Origin: Liquidambar formosana
Taxonomy: Eukaryota > Streptophyta > Magnoliopsida > Saxifragales > Altingiaceae
Length of the DNA: 64,000 nt
Reading direction: 5' to 3'
Assembly (NCBI GenBank): GCA_039720395.1
Contig: CM077826.1
Location: forward strand, 15,929,962 to 15,993,961
In this document: positions 1 to 13,651 of the stretch, piece after piece
Numbering within the stretch: position 1 is the stretch's first letter
Layout of the letters: every line of letters starts with the position of its first letter
Translations under genes and position numbers: made by a program
The notes under the pieces: generated by a model
Database searches by the model: none
What the model was told of the DNA's origin: nothing
What the model saw: the letters and a program-made list of their open reading frames with translations, nothing else

Positions 1-719
1 AAAACCATGCAGCTGACACCAAAACAGCAGTGGCAAGATTAAGAAAACTACAACAATGACAGTCGTTAAATGTTCACACCGGATGAATCACATGCATCAA
101 TCAATGGCATCTCTTTACACATAACAATAAGAACTACAACCTAGGATTAGCTCTAAAATGTGACTAACAGGGTTGGCATATATCAAATGACCAGTCTCCC
201 CAAGGCCAAACAACACTATTAGAAGAATCATCCAGAAAAAAAACAACTAGAACCACGTCACAGAAACCTTCAGATCCTCCTAAGATAGATTTGAAGAACA
301 TTTTCATGGAAGAATTTGATTTAATTGACACTTTTAGACAAAGATCTTTCCTCTTCTTCATCCCCTTCCCTCCAAACAAAAAAAAAAAAAAAGCCCTCTT
401 TTTTCTTTGAGATCACTAAGCATGGGATACACAATAACAAGTGTGAGAAGCATGCATTACAGATAACCAGACAACCCTTTAGCATGGATGAACTAAAGCA
501 ATATCAATAACCTAAAACACAAAAAGTGAGCACAATCACTCACATGATCATCATTCAAGGAACTCAATTTTTCACAAACGATAGCACCAAACCTCTTGGT
601 CTTTCTCTGCAGTTTTATGTACTGAAAACAAGTGCAAAAAATATGTACACTAGCACTGAACCTAAAATGCATTGTGGGATATCTGAAAAGTAACATCCTT
701 TCTTTTTCTTTTGATAAGT
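1..719. other. Intronic or intergenic sequence, no feature seen
   Basis: No exon, RNA gene or repeat boundary was recognised here. If the COX5b gene continues to the left, this is part of the intron after its third exon. I looked for the conserved C-terminal COX5b exon (zinc-binding cysteines, the GPGGPPDGH region) on the minus strand across 1-4313 and did not find it. Confidence 0.5.
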
Positions 720-1800
720 AAAGAATTCATTACAATTTTTTTTTTTTTTTTTTAAAAAAAGGGCCTTAGGCCAACATACTAAATGTATACAAAAGGAAAG
801 CTAACATCAAACCCTCTTAGAAAAATTCCAAGAAAAAAAGAGAGCTCCATATGCAAAATCGGAAGTCCAAACCCAAAAAGAAAGGATCTTGAGAAGAATG
901 TCGTCTTCGCAACAAAATTTACCTTGTCTTCAAAGATTCTTCAGTTTCTTTCTTCCACACTATCCACAAGTGAAAAAAAAGAGATAATCCTGAAATTACA
1001 TTCCTTTTCTCTCACTGCCTTTGATCCACCAACCGCAAAAAAAGACCTCCCAACCCCCAAATATACGTACAAGGTTCTCCAGTGAAGTAACAATAAATGA
1101 TGATATGATCCATAATTTCTTCCTCACAAGTCACAATTAGTCAATTACACAAGATACACCTATTGGGCATATTCCAATAAAGCCACTTCCAAAGATGCAC
1201 AAGAACCCCAAAAAACCCTTTGTTGGGGAAGGCAACGCTTCACTAATCCCTTCCATGAAATCTATGAGCAGAAAAAGATTTTAATGCATACCTTCCTCTG
1301 ACCACACCACATAATCACTCTTGTACGTCTTCTTGTTAGTAGCAATAGTATAAAAATAATAATAATAATAATAATAATATTACTAATAATAATGATGATG
1401 ATGATGATAATAAATAAATAAAACCGTCAGAGGAACATCACTGCACCAACTATCCATCAAAACCTCACACTCTTTCCATCTCCCCACCTTGAAAGCCATT
1501 CCTTCCCAACCAAAATCCAGGGAGAAGCAAGCAACCAAAACCTTTCCACATGGAGGTACAGGACCCAAATGATTACTATAAAATTATCTTGTCCCCCCCC
1601 CCCCCACCCAAAAAAAATAATAATAATAATAAAAAACACTAAATGATAGCCAAAAGATCTTCCACCAAACTTAGCCCTTAGAACCAACAGGACGAGGAAA
1701 GAAGATAACATCAAGGAAATAATGTATCTTGGAATGACCCAACCAATCCCAACCAACCCAAAGTAAGACAACCACAAGAAGCGGGCCAAACATTAGTAAA
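720..1800 (-). mobile_element. Decayed L1-type LINE 3' end
   Basis: Read on the minus strand, this ends in an A tract (a T run at about 738-753 on the plus strand) after a tail typical of plant L1 elements. Near 1100-1180 a broken frame resembles the zf-RVT zinc-binding region found downstream of L1 reverse transcriptase: a CxxC pair, then EEEIMDH-like residues. Stops and frameshifts interrupt every frame. The 5' limit is uncertain and may reach about 2300. It sits in the presumed COX5b intron in the same orientation as the gene. The family call rests on a few residues plus the tail. Confidence 0.45.
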
Positions 1801-2455
1801 GAAATTAATTACCAACTGTTTCTCTTTGTGCATAAAATAAACATTAGTTCTTCACAAATCTTCTTCCATACTGCAAGAAGACAAAAGTACTCACTCTTCA
1901 AATCTACAATCGAGGCTAAGGATTTAATCTAGGGAGGAGCTTTGGGTTTCCAAACTAATTTAAAAGAAGAGAAAGCAAATAAGAACTGATTGGAATGAGA
2001 AGTGAAAGGAACTACAAGAACAACAGCCCTTGATCAAGCATCCAAATCCACACATCCTGAAAAGAAAGAGAGAAATAAACATTCTGAAGGAGACAAGATG
2101 AGAGTATCTCTATTTTTGAATCATTAAGATTACATATAAAATTAATTTCCAAAAAGGGCCTGAAAAAATAATGCAACAACAAACTGGAAATAGGAGCACA
2201 GGGTAAGCTAAAATGACGGAGGAGATTTGGGAAAAATAATTTATTAGGAATATTACCCACCATCTTCCCACAACTTAACAACAGCCCTAAAACCAACTTG
2301 GAATCTGATGTAAGGCAAATCTAGGAAGTTAACCAATTTAAGTTGAGGAGATTGAGCTAATGTGATCACTTGGTCTGAAATTGGCAAAGAGGTCCTTGGT
2401 TAAATTAGCATTTGTGTATAAAGACAATTAATATTTGTTTAATGATGGGTGTGAC
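1801..2455. other. Intronic sequence, nothing recognised
   Basis: AT-rich sequence between the LINE remnant and the hAT-like element. It may contain more of the decayed LINE, but no motif supports that. Confidence 0.4.
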
Positions 2456-3103
2456 CAGTGTTTTCAAAGGCATTTTCTGGGTGCGCCCAAGGGTGAGGTG
2501 AAAGAAAAAACACCCTAGGCTGTAAAAAATACAGCCCTACTCCCATTGTACACTCAATGATTTGGGTGCGCCTTTTACACCCAATCTGTAGTTTAGGAGT
2601 GTGGCTACCACAATTAGGTTTAAGTCTAATCATGGTTGGAAAACAAAAGCTCCCATAACCCTTTATTTGCTTTTAAGAAGAGAAAGACAGAGAGAGAGAT
2701 ACTTTTGAACAAACTGAAGGGAGAGAAAGATTGATAGCTGAAGAGAAAAAATAGAAGACTGACAACCAGCGAGCCCTTTCTAAACTCCAAGAGAGAGGAG
2801 ATTTAAGTTGTATGAATATAATAAATTTTGGTTGGAGGACTTAATGTGACATGTTAATAGAACTATATTTTTAATGGGGGGATTAGGTTGTATGAACTAC
2901 GACATTTTGGTTGGAGGGCTTAATGTGGTGATATGTTAGAGGAACTTTTCTTTTGGAACTCAACTTATTTGATTTGGGTTGTGTGAATATTATATACTTT
3001 GAGTGGATCATTAAATTCAATCACAAGTGTGTACTTTGTAGTATTATAATGACCTTTTTGTATCCTTTTTAATTAACCCATTATGTTTAAAAATAGTTTA
3101 CAC

Positions 3104-3148
<45 letters not shown>

Positions 3149-3538
3149 ATTTCATTTGTAATTTAATAATCTTCTCATTCTTTTTCCTTTTTATAACAAG
3201 GGTGTTCAGGTCTTTGGCCCTAACAAATCCATCGGCACGTGCAGTCATCTTGTCCCACACACACCGGGAAATTACCAAGCCCTGTGATAGCCCCAAAGGG
3301 GATCAGTGCTTTCATGGGGTTTCTAATACTTGACCTATGCTTCTTGAGGCACTGATCAAGGCTTGGCTTGCCGCTAGACTAACCACTTGGGATTCTTCGC
3401 TCTTTTTAATTATTTCAAATGCTTTTTAAACATAAAATTCATAATCTGAAAGGCTCACACCTCTCACCTTTGGGCTTATGCCTCACCTCATATGGAGAAA
3501 AAATGCCTTGACCTACGCTCTTACCATTGAAAACATTC
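2456..3538. mobile_element. hAT-like non-autonomous DNA transposon
   Basis: The left end reads CAGTGTTTTCAAAGGC. The right end, on the opposite strand, reads GAATGTTTTCAATGG, giving imperfect terminal inverted repeats, and subterminal GGTGAGGTG-like motifs occur at both ends in inverse orientation. The flanks are GGTGTGAC on the left (2448-2455) and GGTGTCTT on the right (3539-3546), a possible decayed 8-bp target duplication. No transposase frame is visible. A (TA)n tract lies inside at about 3107-3145. Termini beginning CAGTG with an 8-bp duplication fit hAT elements; the superfamily is inferred. Confidence 0.55.
3107..3145. repeat. (TA)n microsatellite
   Basis: About 19 consecutive TA dinucleotides inside the hAT-like element. 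Tracts like this recur at the edges of other repeats further right. Confidence 0.9.
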
Positions 3539-4313
3539 GGTGTCTTAAACAACTAGATTCATAGAACAACCAACTTTACAGTGGCCTTTTTAGCTAAGAG
3601 GAGAGCTACTATCTAAGAGAAATTTTTGGGAGACTACTACCCCCCCCCCCTCTTATCTTTTGTCATTTCTTTTTTTTTTCCTGTTCTCTTACTTTGAATT
3701 TTTTCTAGGGGGAATGTATCATACTCCCCTTCTTGGAATTTCCATTATTTCTTTGCAATAGAGTTCCATTTCTTATCCAAAAAATAAAAATTAAGATGGT
3801 GGCTAGCAAAAACTACAAAATGCTTTACAAAATTTAATAAGTCAATCCTTGCAATAGTTCAAAAACCCGAGAACTATTCCTAAACACGGTATTTAAAATA
3901 TTGTTGAAAAAATGCCAAATACTGTCCCATTAGACATCCAAATCATAAATCATGTATATAATTTAGATAGTTCTATCTATAGTTTCAGCAGAATAATGGA
4001 AAAAAAGAAATATAGAAATAGGTAGCAAAGAATGTGGTAAGATGGTTGTTCTCTTAAACATGCAAACACTAAATACATCAAGATCCCATTAAGTTTTTTA
4101 CATTTCCTAAGGGTGTGTTTGGACATCAAACATTGCATGAGAATTGAGCTACTCAATTGTTATCTACCTATAATTTCAAGAATCAAAACAATTATGCAGA
4201 CATTAACATTTCGCAGTTATATGACATGAACCAATTTAATTACAAGCACAATAATCATTAAAATTGGATAACGAAAAACATAATAAATCCTTCAAATTGC
4301 AATTCATACTAAC
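3539..4313. other. Intronic sequence next to COX5b exon 3, nothing recognised
   Basis: AT-rich sequence with no recognisable exon or repeat boundary, containing a C homopolymer near 3641-3650. It lies immediately 3' of COX5b exon 3 in transcript orientation and is read as intron. Confidence 0.45.
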
Positions 4314-5187
4314 CTTTGTACCAAATGGACCAGCAGGAAAGTTTATATCAAGAATGTCTCTTCCCTACATGAAACAAACCAATTAGAACTTATAATCATC
4401 TCTCAATCATACAAGGCATCTAATTTAAATTCCAAAATCAAGCAAATACAATAGCTTTTTTACTCTGCTTGGTTGCTGAGAAAAAGGTATAAAAATAAAA
4501 GAAAATAAAAATTCTGAATATATCATACTAATGCAGTTTCGGTCCCCATAGTAGTAGTTTTTGCTTTTCTTTTAAAGTCCTAAGTAATGAAAATATATTA
4601 AGATTTCCATTCTATTTCCATTTCCTAAATTTTCTCAGCAACCAAACAGGACATAAAGCAAAGAAAAAAAATCACTTCAAGCTCAGCTGCAAGCTCCTCG
4701 CGCTCATGTCCAGTTGCAATCGGCATTACATCTTCGACCCTCTTTTTCCCCGTGGAAACAACATTTTCTGCCACAAAAAGCCAAACAACACGAACGAATC
4801 GCACGTAAATTTCTCAAAAAAAACTTCACGATCTAAAACTTTTTAAAAAATATTTATATATTTATATATATATTAAACATCCATTTAGGTCCTCAAAAAT
4901 CACTGGAAAACAAACTGAAACTTCGGTTCCAAAATTTTATTTTCTTCTCCTACGGTTCTGAGCAGCCAAACGGAGTAGTACACTAGTAGGATTGAGGGAT
5001 TACCGGATTCGGCACTGAACTGGCGAGGGAATAGAGAAGCGGTTGGCCGGAACGGCGGCGGCGACAACGACGGAGACGGCGAATGGGAAATGAGGGATCG
5101 ATTTGTAGAGGTGACGAATCGGGGGAGCTTGGTGGCGGATCGGGAGGGGGCTAGGGTTTGAAGGTGTGCAGATAGTCTTCTCCACAT
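4314..5187 (-). CDS. COX5B: Cytochrome c oxidase subunit 5b, mitochondrial (5' part; 3' exons outside the window)
   Basis: COX5b is a nuclear-encoded, zinc-binding matrix-side subunit of respiratory complex IV. Three exons are readable: 5187-5004, 4767-4676 and 4364-4314, with GT/AG junctions and compatible phases. Exon 1 encodes a 61-residue Arg/Ser-rich presequence starting MWRRLSAHLQ and ending QFSAES, as in plant COX5b. Exon 2 gives the family block KKRVEDVMPIATGHEREEL, and exon 3 gives GRDILDINFPAGPFGTK. Together these form the N-terminal 109 residues. The zinc-site exons (CPGGEGE onward) were not found down to position 1, so the gene either has an intron longer than 4.3 kb or is truncated. 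The start is the only ATG giving the presequence. Family identity is strong from three conserved blocks; completeness is unknown. Confidence 0.9.
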
Positions 5188-5300
5188 CGTTATTCTTTGA
5201 ATTAGGGTTTTGAGGTGATCTCAGGTCGCCTCTTGTGACGAAGATCAGAAACCTTTCTCTCTCTAGAAATGGGAAATGGTGTGGGGCAGTCACCAGGAAG
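5188..5300 (-). promoter_or_regulatory. COX5B 5' leader and proximal promoter
   Basis: Sequence directly upstream of the COX5B ATG on the minus strand. It carries AGGGTTT-type motifs close to the ATG (plus-strand AGGGTTT at about 5152 and 5205). Such telo-box-like AGGGTTT elements are common in the leaders of plant housekeeping and mitochondrial genes. No TATA box was assigned. Confidence 0.4.
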
Positions 5301-8300
5301 GTTGGAGATGGGCTAGTGGCTGGCTGGGGCTGGCTGCTACCACTGTGGTCTTGACTTCGCACGTGAGAGACCATTTTGCACGTGCTGATGAGGAGAAGTT
5401 GGAGGTTTCAAATGATCTTTTCTACTGTTTAGGAAATGTGATCTTCCTACAATTCCACAACGAGGCATTTTGTGATTGTACTCTTGGTCATGGGATATTA
5501 TTTTTTCTTTTTATATCAAAGTAAAATTAAAGTATAATAATGAAAAATAATTGTACATTTGATATGATATGAGGGAGACGATCAAATGTGGTAGGATAAA
5601 TTGTACGATTTAGAGTCATTTATAATTTTCATGCACACGTATGTGTTTACAGCTATATGATCTCATTTGGATCACTTTAATAAATTTCTTATTATATGCT
5701 TTCAAAATATGTGGAAAGAATTGTTCTATTACATGCAATTCATGCTGGTTTGCATTTTTTTAATAATTTTTTTAGAAATAAAGATAAAGAAATAGTTTAG
5801 GAAGTTATAACCATTGGATTAAACTTTCTTTATTTTTATTTTTTTATTATAAGGAAAACTGTAAATGCCATTTAGGGCAAATGATGAGTCGTGCATGTAT
5901 CATAAGTCCACACTTAATTTAAATCCAAGTGTGGACACTAATTTTTATCAATAACCGATTAGCTATTTGAGTCATTGGAGTTAGGCCCTATTTGGGTAAA
6001 GGTTATTGGCAACCCAAAATCACTTTTACAATTCAAAATCACTTTTCAGGTCTTTTTGGTATCCTACCCATGAGTGATTAACTGATTATGGGTTATAAAA
6101 ATGATTTTGGGAGAAGTTGGGTCCCCCTGCTATGACCAAAGAAGTTGACCAAGAAACTGATTTCCCTTTAATGAAACTTTTCATATTTTCCAGCATGCCC
6201 CTCCATCTTTTAACATGGAAAACAAAAAATACTAGTTGTATCACTTTTTGAACAACAAAGCTGTATGCCTATATTCATCGTCCTTTATTCCCTTTTGAAA
6301 CCTAGGTGAAGCTCCCTCCCCCATTGTGCTTCTCTATGATAGTGGTTGTCTCCATCGTCTCTTTCTCCGGAGACGGCTTTCTCCATCACTATTATCTCTT
6401 TCCGTAATCTTTATACATTCATTTCTCTTTTCTACATTTTTTTTTTTTTTTTTTTGGGTCTTTTCATAGTTTTGGAGAAACCCCCATGAACAACGTCCCA
6501 ATGTCAGTAATCTCCCCGTGTAACCATTGAAGATTTTTCTTAAGCCTATCATGGATCTGAATTGGTAGATTCATTGTTCGAAAAACATCACATTTATTAG
6601 TCATTATTCAATGTACTAACTACAACAAAATAATTGAATAATGTGCAAAGTTCTAGCGAAACAAAATAAAGTTTTATAAAGGGTTTAAAACATTCAAGAG
6701 TTCAGAATTTTTTTCTTTTCTGTTCACTTTTTCTCTCTTTTTTCATGCGGTTGAGTTTTAGTCTTTGCAATGTTGTTTACCATTTATTAAACAAACTCTT
6801 TTTGAGTAGTGGCTCATTGGGATTTTAAAGTCATAGTCATTTTTTGAGTATTAAGCGGATCTGAATGAAGAAAGACATTTCAGAGGAAAAATAATAGAGG
6901 AATTTTTTTTTAAAAAAATTTTTATTTTGATTGGAAGCGATCAATAGAGGAATTGAAATTTTGTGAATGAATAAAGGAAATTTAAGGGGGAAAAAAAGAT
7001 ATATAAAGAATAGAAAATACTTGGACATTTATATAGCAGAGTTACCCAATTGTTAATGGTATAATCTTTTCTTTCTTTTTTTTTTTTTTTTTTTTAACCC
7101 AAGAATATGATCCTTTTTGTTATTTTTGTTTTATCAACCGATGCCTTTTTTTTTAGGCAAAGAAAAGTAAAAGGAAAAAAAAAAAAAAACCTTTGGCAAA
7201 ATACTAATAGACACCAAATAGAACCCCAAAAAAAAGAAAAGAAGTTATTTTAAGGGCAATTCAAATATAACAAGCTTCAACAAACTAATATTGATTCTCA
7301 TCTACTATTACTAGCTTCTGATTCTCTTCTGTTTTTGTTTAAAGGTAAAAGCAATAGACTATCCCAAACAGGGCCTTAGCCTAGTCATGAGAGAGTATAG
7401 GGTAAAGAATATGATTAAGATAGATTCAGCGTTTGAATCCCTCCAATCGTATCCAATAAAAAGAAAACCTATTGGCTATATAACATGATTGTACATTGAT
7501 GTTCTTGCTTCGGTACCCAAAAAAACATAAAAGTAAAAAAGAGTAAAAGAAATATTTTTCATTTTTATTTTTTGTTACAATAATAGAGCATCAAAATATT
7601 AAACTACGTAAACTAGGAAACAATGGGTTCGAGCCGAAGGCCTCCCCTTGCAAGAAGGGAAGACATGTCAACCAGGGTAAGCAAGGAAATCAATAAAACA
7701 AGTTAATTTTTGGTACCTTTATAATCTAATAATTGGGACTCACATGCATATAATAGCTGATTTTTTTTTTCTTTTTTTGATAAATGCATATAATAGCTGA
7801 TTTTGGTACAGTTGATATGATAAATGAAGCTCATATAAATGTGATCCCCAAGTGGGGTGGGGAATAATAGTAAAACAGTTTTTTGAACTAATTTAGAGGA
7901 TTAAGTCAACAAAATTAAACATTAATCTATGGACCAAAAAACAAACGAAAATTCTATTGATCCTTAAACTTTTTCATAATTTATATCCCTAATGATTTGT
8001 CTATTATGTGTCATGCATTTTTGAAAAAAAAATATTATAGTAGTTATTGATGCGAACGATGCCACATCATTAGAGAAAAAAAAATTATGAACGAATAGCA
8101 CTGCTAAAAAATAAATAGAGTACTAAGTTAAGAACCAGTTGTTTTGGGTATGTCTGAACGCTGCAAGAAAAAGCTTGGAACAAAATGTTTGGTGAGTTCT
8201 ACTCATAATGACCAAAACTTGACTTAATGGGAGCTGGGTTTGGATGTTTGACGATGCAACCAAGGAGACTTTGGCTACCAGCTTTTGTTTAGGCAATAAT

Positions 8301-8307
8301 CTTATGG
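5301..8307. other. Intergenic region between the COX5B 5' end and the photolyase 3' end
   Basis: About 3 kb of AT-rich DNA with many A and T homopolymers. COX5B fires leftward from its right side, and the photolyase ends leftward at 8308, so the region should hold the upstream sequence of the first gene and the terminator of the second. No long frame resembles a protein. Two short tRNA-like motifs near 7377-7440 and 7627 were too weak to call. Confidence 0.5.
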
Positions 8308-9170
8308 TCAGCCCACCAGCTTTTGTTTTTGCCTTTTAGTTGATTCCTGGTTCTGATCTTCCTCCAACTTTCTCCTTAAGTTCTTGAGATCTGCTTCGCC
8401 CACTTGGCCATTTAACTTCTGGTTCAATGCATATGCTTCAGACAATTTCCTCCTGCAGTCCTTGCTTGCAGAATCATGAGAAACCACTGAAACAGAACAA
8501 AATAAAGTTAAGCAAATGAGAGTAGAAAATCCACAAACCATGAGGAGCTGAGCAGAAATGAAATAAGAAGAATCAGAAACATATCGTGAATTTGAATGAT
8601 GAGCAGCTGGACATGTCATGCAGTCCTAAATAAATATTACTTAGTTGATCACAGGCTTGTTTAGGCATCCCATGGAAATTCAATGAGTACATTCATTTAT
8701 TTTTCATTGCATTTAAATGCAAAAGCACATCATAGAAGGTGAACAGATTGAAAGAAAGGCGAGTCAATTCTCACGCAATCAGTTTCTTTTTAACATTAAA
8801 ATAATAACTCCATTTTATAAGAAAGTAATGGATGAAAATGCAGTCAATCTAAACTAATGAAATGCTGCAATATGCTCAGTGCACTTGTAAATTTATTACG
8901 CCTATCCAAATGACAACAGAAATATCAAAACTCTCGATGAACATCAAGCTTTTTGTGCTCAATTTATATATGGAGAGTAGCTTCGTTCTGAATGGCATTT
9001 AATAATTTTGAACTGGAATTTGGATAGCATCTAGGTCATTGAATAATGATTGAAAAATCAACATGATGATTCATAGTCTGATTGAAAAACGAAAAGATTC
9101 TGATGAGCGTCATATGAGAACCAAATCCCTGAAATGTGTTTTTAATATTAACTAAATGACAAGAAGTTCC

Positions 9171-9227
<57 letters not shown>

Positions 9228-12200
9228 AAAAAAATCCCAGAAAGATGTAAGAAATTCTGTTCCTGCCCTAAGTTGTGTTTCCATCAAATTGGCCAACCAA
9301 CACATTAATAAAATATTTATGTTTCCCAAACATTACTTTATAAATATAAGAGGACAATCAGAAATGAAGAAAATATTAAACTATTTAATAGCATTTTACA
9401 CATAATTAAATGCATCGAATGGTCTCTAAAACATCAGCTCTACGAGTGAGCATATCATCCCATCAGTTAGCCCATGGTTTAATCAAAGCTGATTTCCAGG
9501 TGAGCCATTGTTTGAGCATGAAAATAAGGTAAAGAATAGACTAGACTAAAACCACTACGAGATAACTGACCTGGTTTTGGATAATCTTTTCCAATTATGC
9601 AGTTTGCTTTGATTTGGATGCTTAGTGGAGCTGTCCATGGCTCATAAATATACTCCTTTGGCATATCTGGTCACAGACATTTAGTTATTTATTTCATACA
9701 AAAAAATACACAATATAATGGAAGTCAGGGTGACTTCAACATACCTTTCAATATGGGGAGAAAATGCCTTATATAGTTACCATTAGGATCATACTTCTTT
9801 CCAAACGAGATTGGAGAGTAGATACGGTTGTACTGGTCACCATAGAAAAAAAAAAAAAACCACCACAAGGGGTCACACTATTGCACAATAATGCGGTAAT
9901 ATGAAAGGGAAAACTTGAATCTGAGCAGTGATATTTCTATAAGCACCCTACCTTTTAATGCAGCTAGCAAATGAAAGACTCAGACTGAATTATAAATTCC
10001 TAATCTCTTAAATATAATCATGGTAGAACATAAGGTTAGGTAGACGTTTTGGACCATCTAATTTTGCCATGTAATCTACTCAGGTTGAATATTTGAAGAC
10101 TGCCATGGAAAGTCTTCAAATCAGATTATCTCAGATCATCCAATTACAATCATAGAATTGATAATTTCACCACCTGCCCCACTAACAGGAGTCATGCATT
10201 CGGAAGTGATGCTTGAAAATCCCTGCTTCAGGTCTGAGGCTAAGATGCATGCAATCCCACTTAACAAGCATTACTATCGTGAGAACTTAAATGATGGACT
10301 AAAGAAGTATGCTTCACACCTGGTAGAAAAATGAAGAACATGATAGCCATAGCCAGTTTCCATTATTAATTGCCCAATCGGCATCAATCAGAAGTCTCTC
10401 AAAAACATCACGCCCTTTTTCCCAATGAATAAACTATCAGAAAAAATCATTGTTGTCAGGAAGAAGAAATGACGAATAAAAAATGATGCACTAAGAGTAT
10501 GAATTTCTTTACCAGATCTCCGCGAGTTAGAAAACAAGCAACACAATGTCGAGCAAGATGGTGCATCCAACCCCACTTCTGGAGCTACAATAGGAAATAA
10601 GATTGATTTCTAATTCTCTGCCTGAATATGATAATGGAATATAGAGACATTGTATGCCTTGTGTGAAGCAGCATTAACTTTACTATTTTTACACAAAAAT
10701 AAAAAATAAAAATAAAAATAATAATGCCACTGACCTCACCTGGACCATTATAGCATCAATCCAAGGGTATCCTGTCCTAGCTTCTCTCCAAGCCACCAGC
10801 AGTTCATCATTGCTATTCCAAGGGATCTACATTGCCAAGAGGTATTCTTATCAAGGCTTCACACTAAATGTGGAATCTGATAAACAAGTCATGTACAAGA
10901 ATCTCTAAAATACTCTTTCTTCCCTAATAATGAAAAACCTTAGTGTAAGGCATCATAACTCATTTTTGTAAATAGAATTCTAAAATGTGCAAAATGAAGA
11001 TGCAAATCTTGAATAAGACTTGAAGAAATTTACCATTTTAATCCAATCAAAGAAAAAAATATTAAAAAGTTTGAACCCCTGGAAAGAGATGAGATTCTCT
11101 TTATGGGCAAATCCCGCAAGAACAATTCCAAGTACAGGCTTAACACATAACAGGAAAAATAATATAACCCTATATACATAACATCATTTCACTTCATACA
11201 GATAAGTACTAGTTCTGCTATCACCTGCATGTATTGTCTTACTAAATGCATTTTTCTGGTGAAATAACAAATTACCAATATCCAATAAAATCTACAAAAG
11301 GAGAAAAGGAACTTCATATGTAGGAACTTATGTGAAGGAAATATAGTGTCAGTTGAAGTTACCTGCTTGCATATTCTATTACCCGTCATCTGATCAAAAT
11401 TAGGAGTACCAAAAGCCACGGTGTAGAAAAAGTCCCGCCATAACAACTGCAGAGGTTGAAAGTAATTTTTAGACCACAGCGGCAAGAGCTGGGAATACTT
11501 AATAACTATTAGAATGACCTGTCCAACAAGTGAAACTGGTGGTGATGTGTGCCTCTTGACGTTCTTATAAACATCTTGAAGGCATTGGTAGAAGTACCTG
11601 GAAGAGAGACAACCAAACTGCCAAAAAGACGGGAACAAAAATTTAAATAAAATAAAACATGGATACAATCTTGAGTTTCTTTTACAGTCTTCATGGTCTG
11701 CAATTTACAATCCAGGCAAGAATAAACGGGAGGTTGATTACCAAAATAGCTCTTTCTGTCAATAACTATTAACTCACTTTCAAGTAAGGTGATAGAACAG
11801 TTGTTGCTGGTTTTAGAAACACAGATGGGTCGCCCTTTGGTTTCTCGAAGCTTGCCACCCACTCCTACAATTAAAAATAAATAAAATGATATTAAAATAA
11901 ACTAAAAGGAAGAACACATAACATGAATGCAACTACCACAGAACTTACATCACTAAAAACAGAAGAGGGAAACTGTATGAAACAAGACTAACTTCTTGAC
12001 AAATCAAAGGAAATTTTATTGTTTTAAAAACATTTGAATGAAAGCCATAGGAGGAAAATATAAGGGTGGCCTAATCACAATAATGAAACACTGGGGATTT
12101 AAAGGCACCTATTGGCTATAGAAAGCACTTTATGGAGATTTTTTTATATCAATTAGAACAAATTTTGGTAAATTATCAGCACAAATTTTAATAAATTATC

Positions 12201-13605
12201 AGCTAAGGTACCCCAAAAGTTCTGTGAAGTGATCCTGTCATTCATGTAGCAGTTTTTAGTCAAGACATTGAGAACCACCAAAAACTACCACAATGACAGT
12301 AAATTTATCATCAGTAAGGCATTTTTGGAAAACCTATTGGTTAACACTGAGGTAAATGGTTTAGCCAAGCATATATGATTCCGAAAGTTGTCTGTGACAA
12401 AGGCGTGTGACAAAGCATAGACTTTCTTTCAACGATTCTACCCCAATACAGGCCACAATCTTTTGAATCAACTAAGTGTGCATAGCCATTGTTAAAATGA
12501 AAATCCCCATCAATAGGGCCAGTACCGAGAGCTCCAATCTTGTGTCATCTTGAGTATGAAATCCCTAAACAAATAAACGACTTCACCAAAATTGATATGA
12601 GAACCAAAATTTCGATGTCACACAAAATGAATATTTTTCAGAAATTTACTTCACTCGTTTAGGCATAATGTAACTTGATTACACTTGATGTACGCAGGCT
12701 ACAATTATAGATCAAACATCAGATTACTTAATGTACACAGGCTACAATTATAAGAAGCTTCATCATACCTTGTCACTGAGTGATTCTCTCAGCCTCTTCA
12801 ATGCTTCTGACTCACCACCTTTGAAAGGAGTCAACTCATCCTGCAAACAAATTCCCCTTATGAAGATTTCTAAGGAAAGGCACTCGCATAAAAAATTAGT
12901 AGCTTCAAACCTGCCCAGCGTCTGCATAGCCAAGTTCTTCGGTTGTTGGAACTTTTGATATCTCACAACTTCCAACATCTCCAACGGGAGGAAGCCAAGA
13001 AATTGTGGTTGAAAGTGGGGATGATGCCCATGAGGGTTGCCCAGCAAGCTTCAAAAACGATTGATAACTTAGCGGCGGCCTTCCTCCATTCTTTTCAGAC
13101 ATTTGTCAATGCAGATGGACAATTTCACCATAAATCAGTATAGAATAAGACAAATAAAAATCCAAAATTCATTTCTAACTATTCCTTGACAAGAAGCGAA
13201 CAACATTCTTTCACTTAAATATACAATCAACCAAGAGAAGTGCTTGCAAGTCTGACCCCAGAGGAAACCAACTCAAAACTGTAATTGTAACTTACCTTTC
13301 TCACAATATCTGCAGGATTAAAGAGCGTATGACTAACAGGGGAAAAAACCTCAATCCCGGCTGTGGAAGCATAGCTCTGTTGCAGAATTGGCTCATCAGA
13401 AGATAACTAATTTGATAATTTCTTGAGTTGGAGAAGAAGAATTCCTACCTTAACTTTGATATCTAAAGTTTGATAGTACGGATCTGTGTCATATTCAAAA
13501 CAAAGCTTTCTAACATCCCACTGCAAGAATCCCACGAGGAGAGAGAAAGTAGAAGAAGAAGGGAAACAAAATGAGAAGCATACACATAAATTGAAATATG
13601 TATAT

Positions 13606-13651
<46 letters not shown>

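Noticed and set aside
1360..1420. AAT/GAT trinucleotide runs as a possible CRISPR-like or minisatellite array
   Set aside because: Simple sequence only; no spacer structure, and the genome is eukaryotic.
5276..5524. Plus-strand open frame opposite the COX5B leader
   Set aside because: It overlaps the COX5B 5' end on the other strand, has no recognisable domain, and is best explained as chance.
7377..7440. Box A-like (TAGCCTAGTCATGAG) and box B-like (GTTTGAATCCC) motifs, and GGGTTCGAGCC at about 7625
   Set aside because: They suggest decayed SINEs, but no target duplication, tail or second copy in the window supports them.
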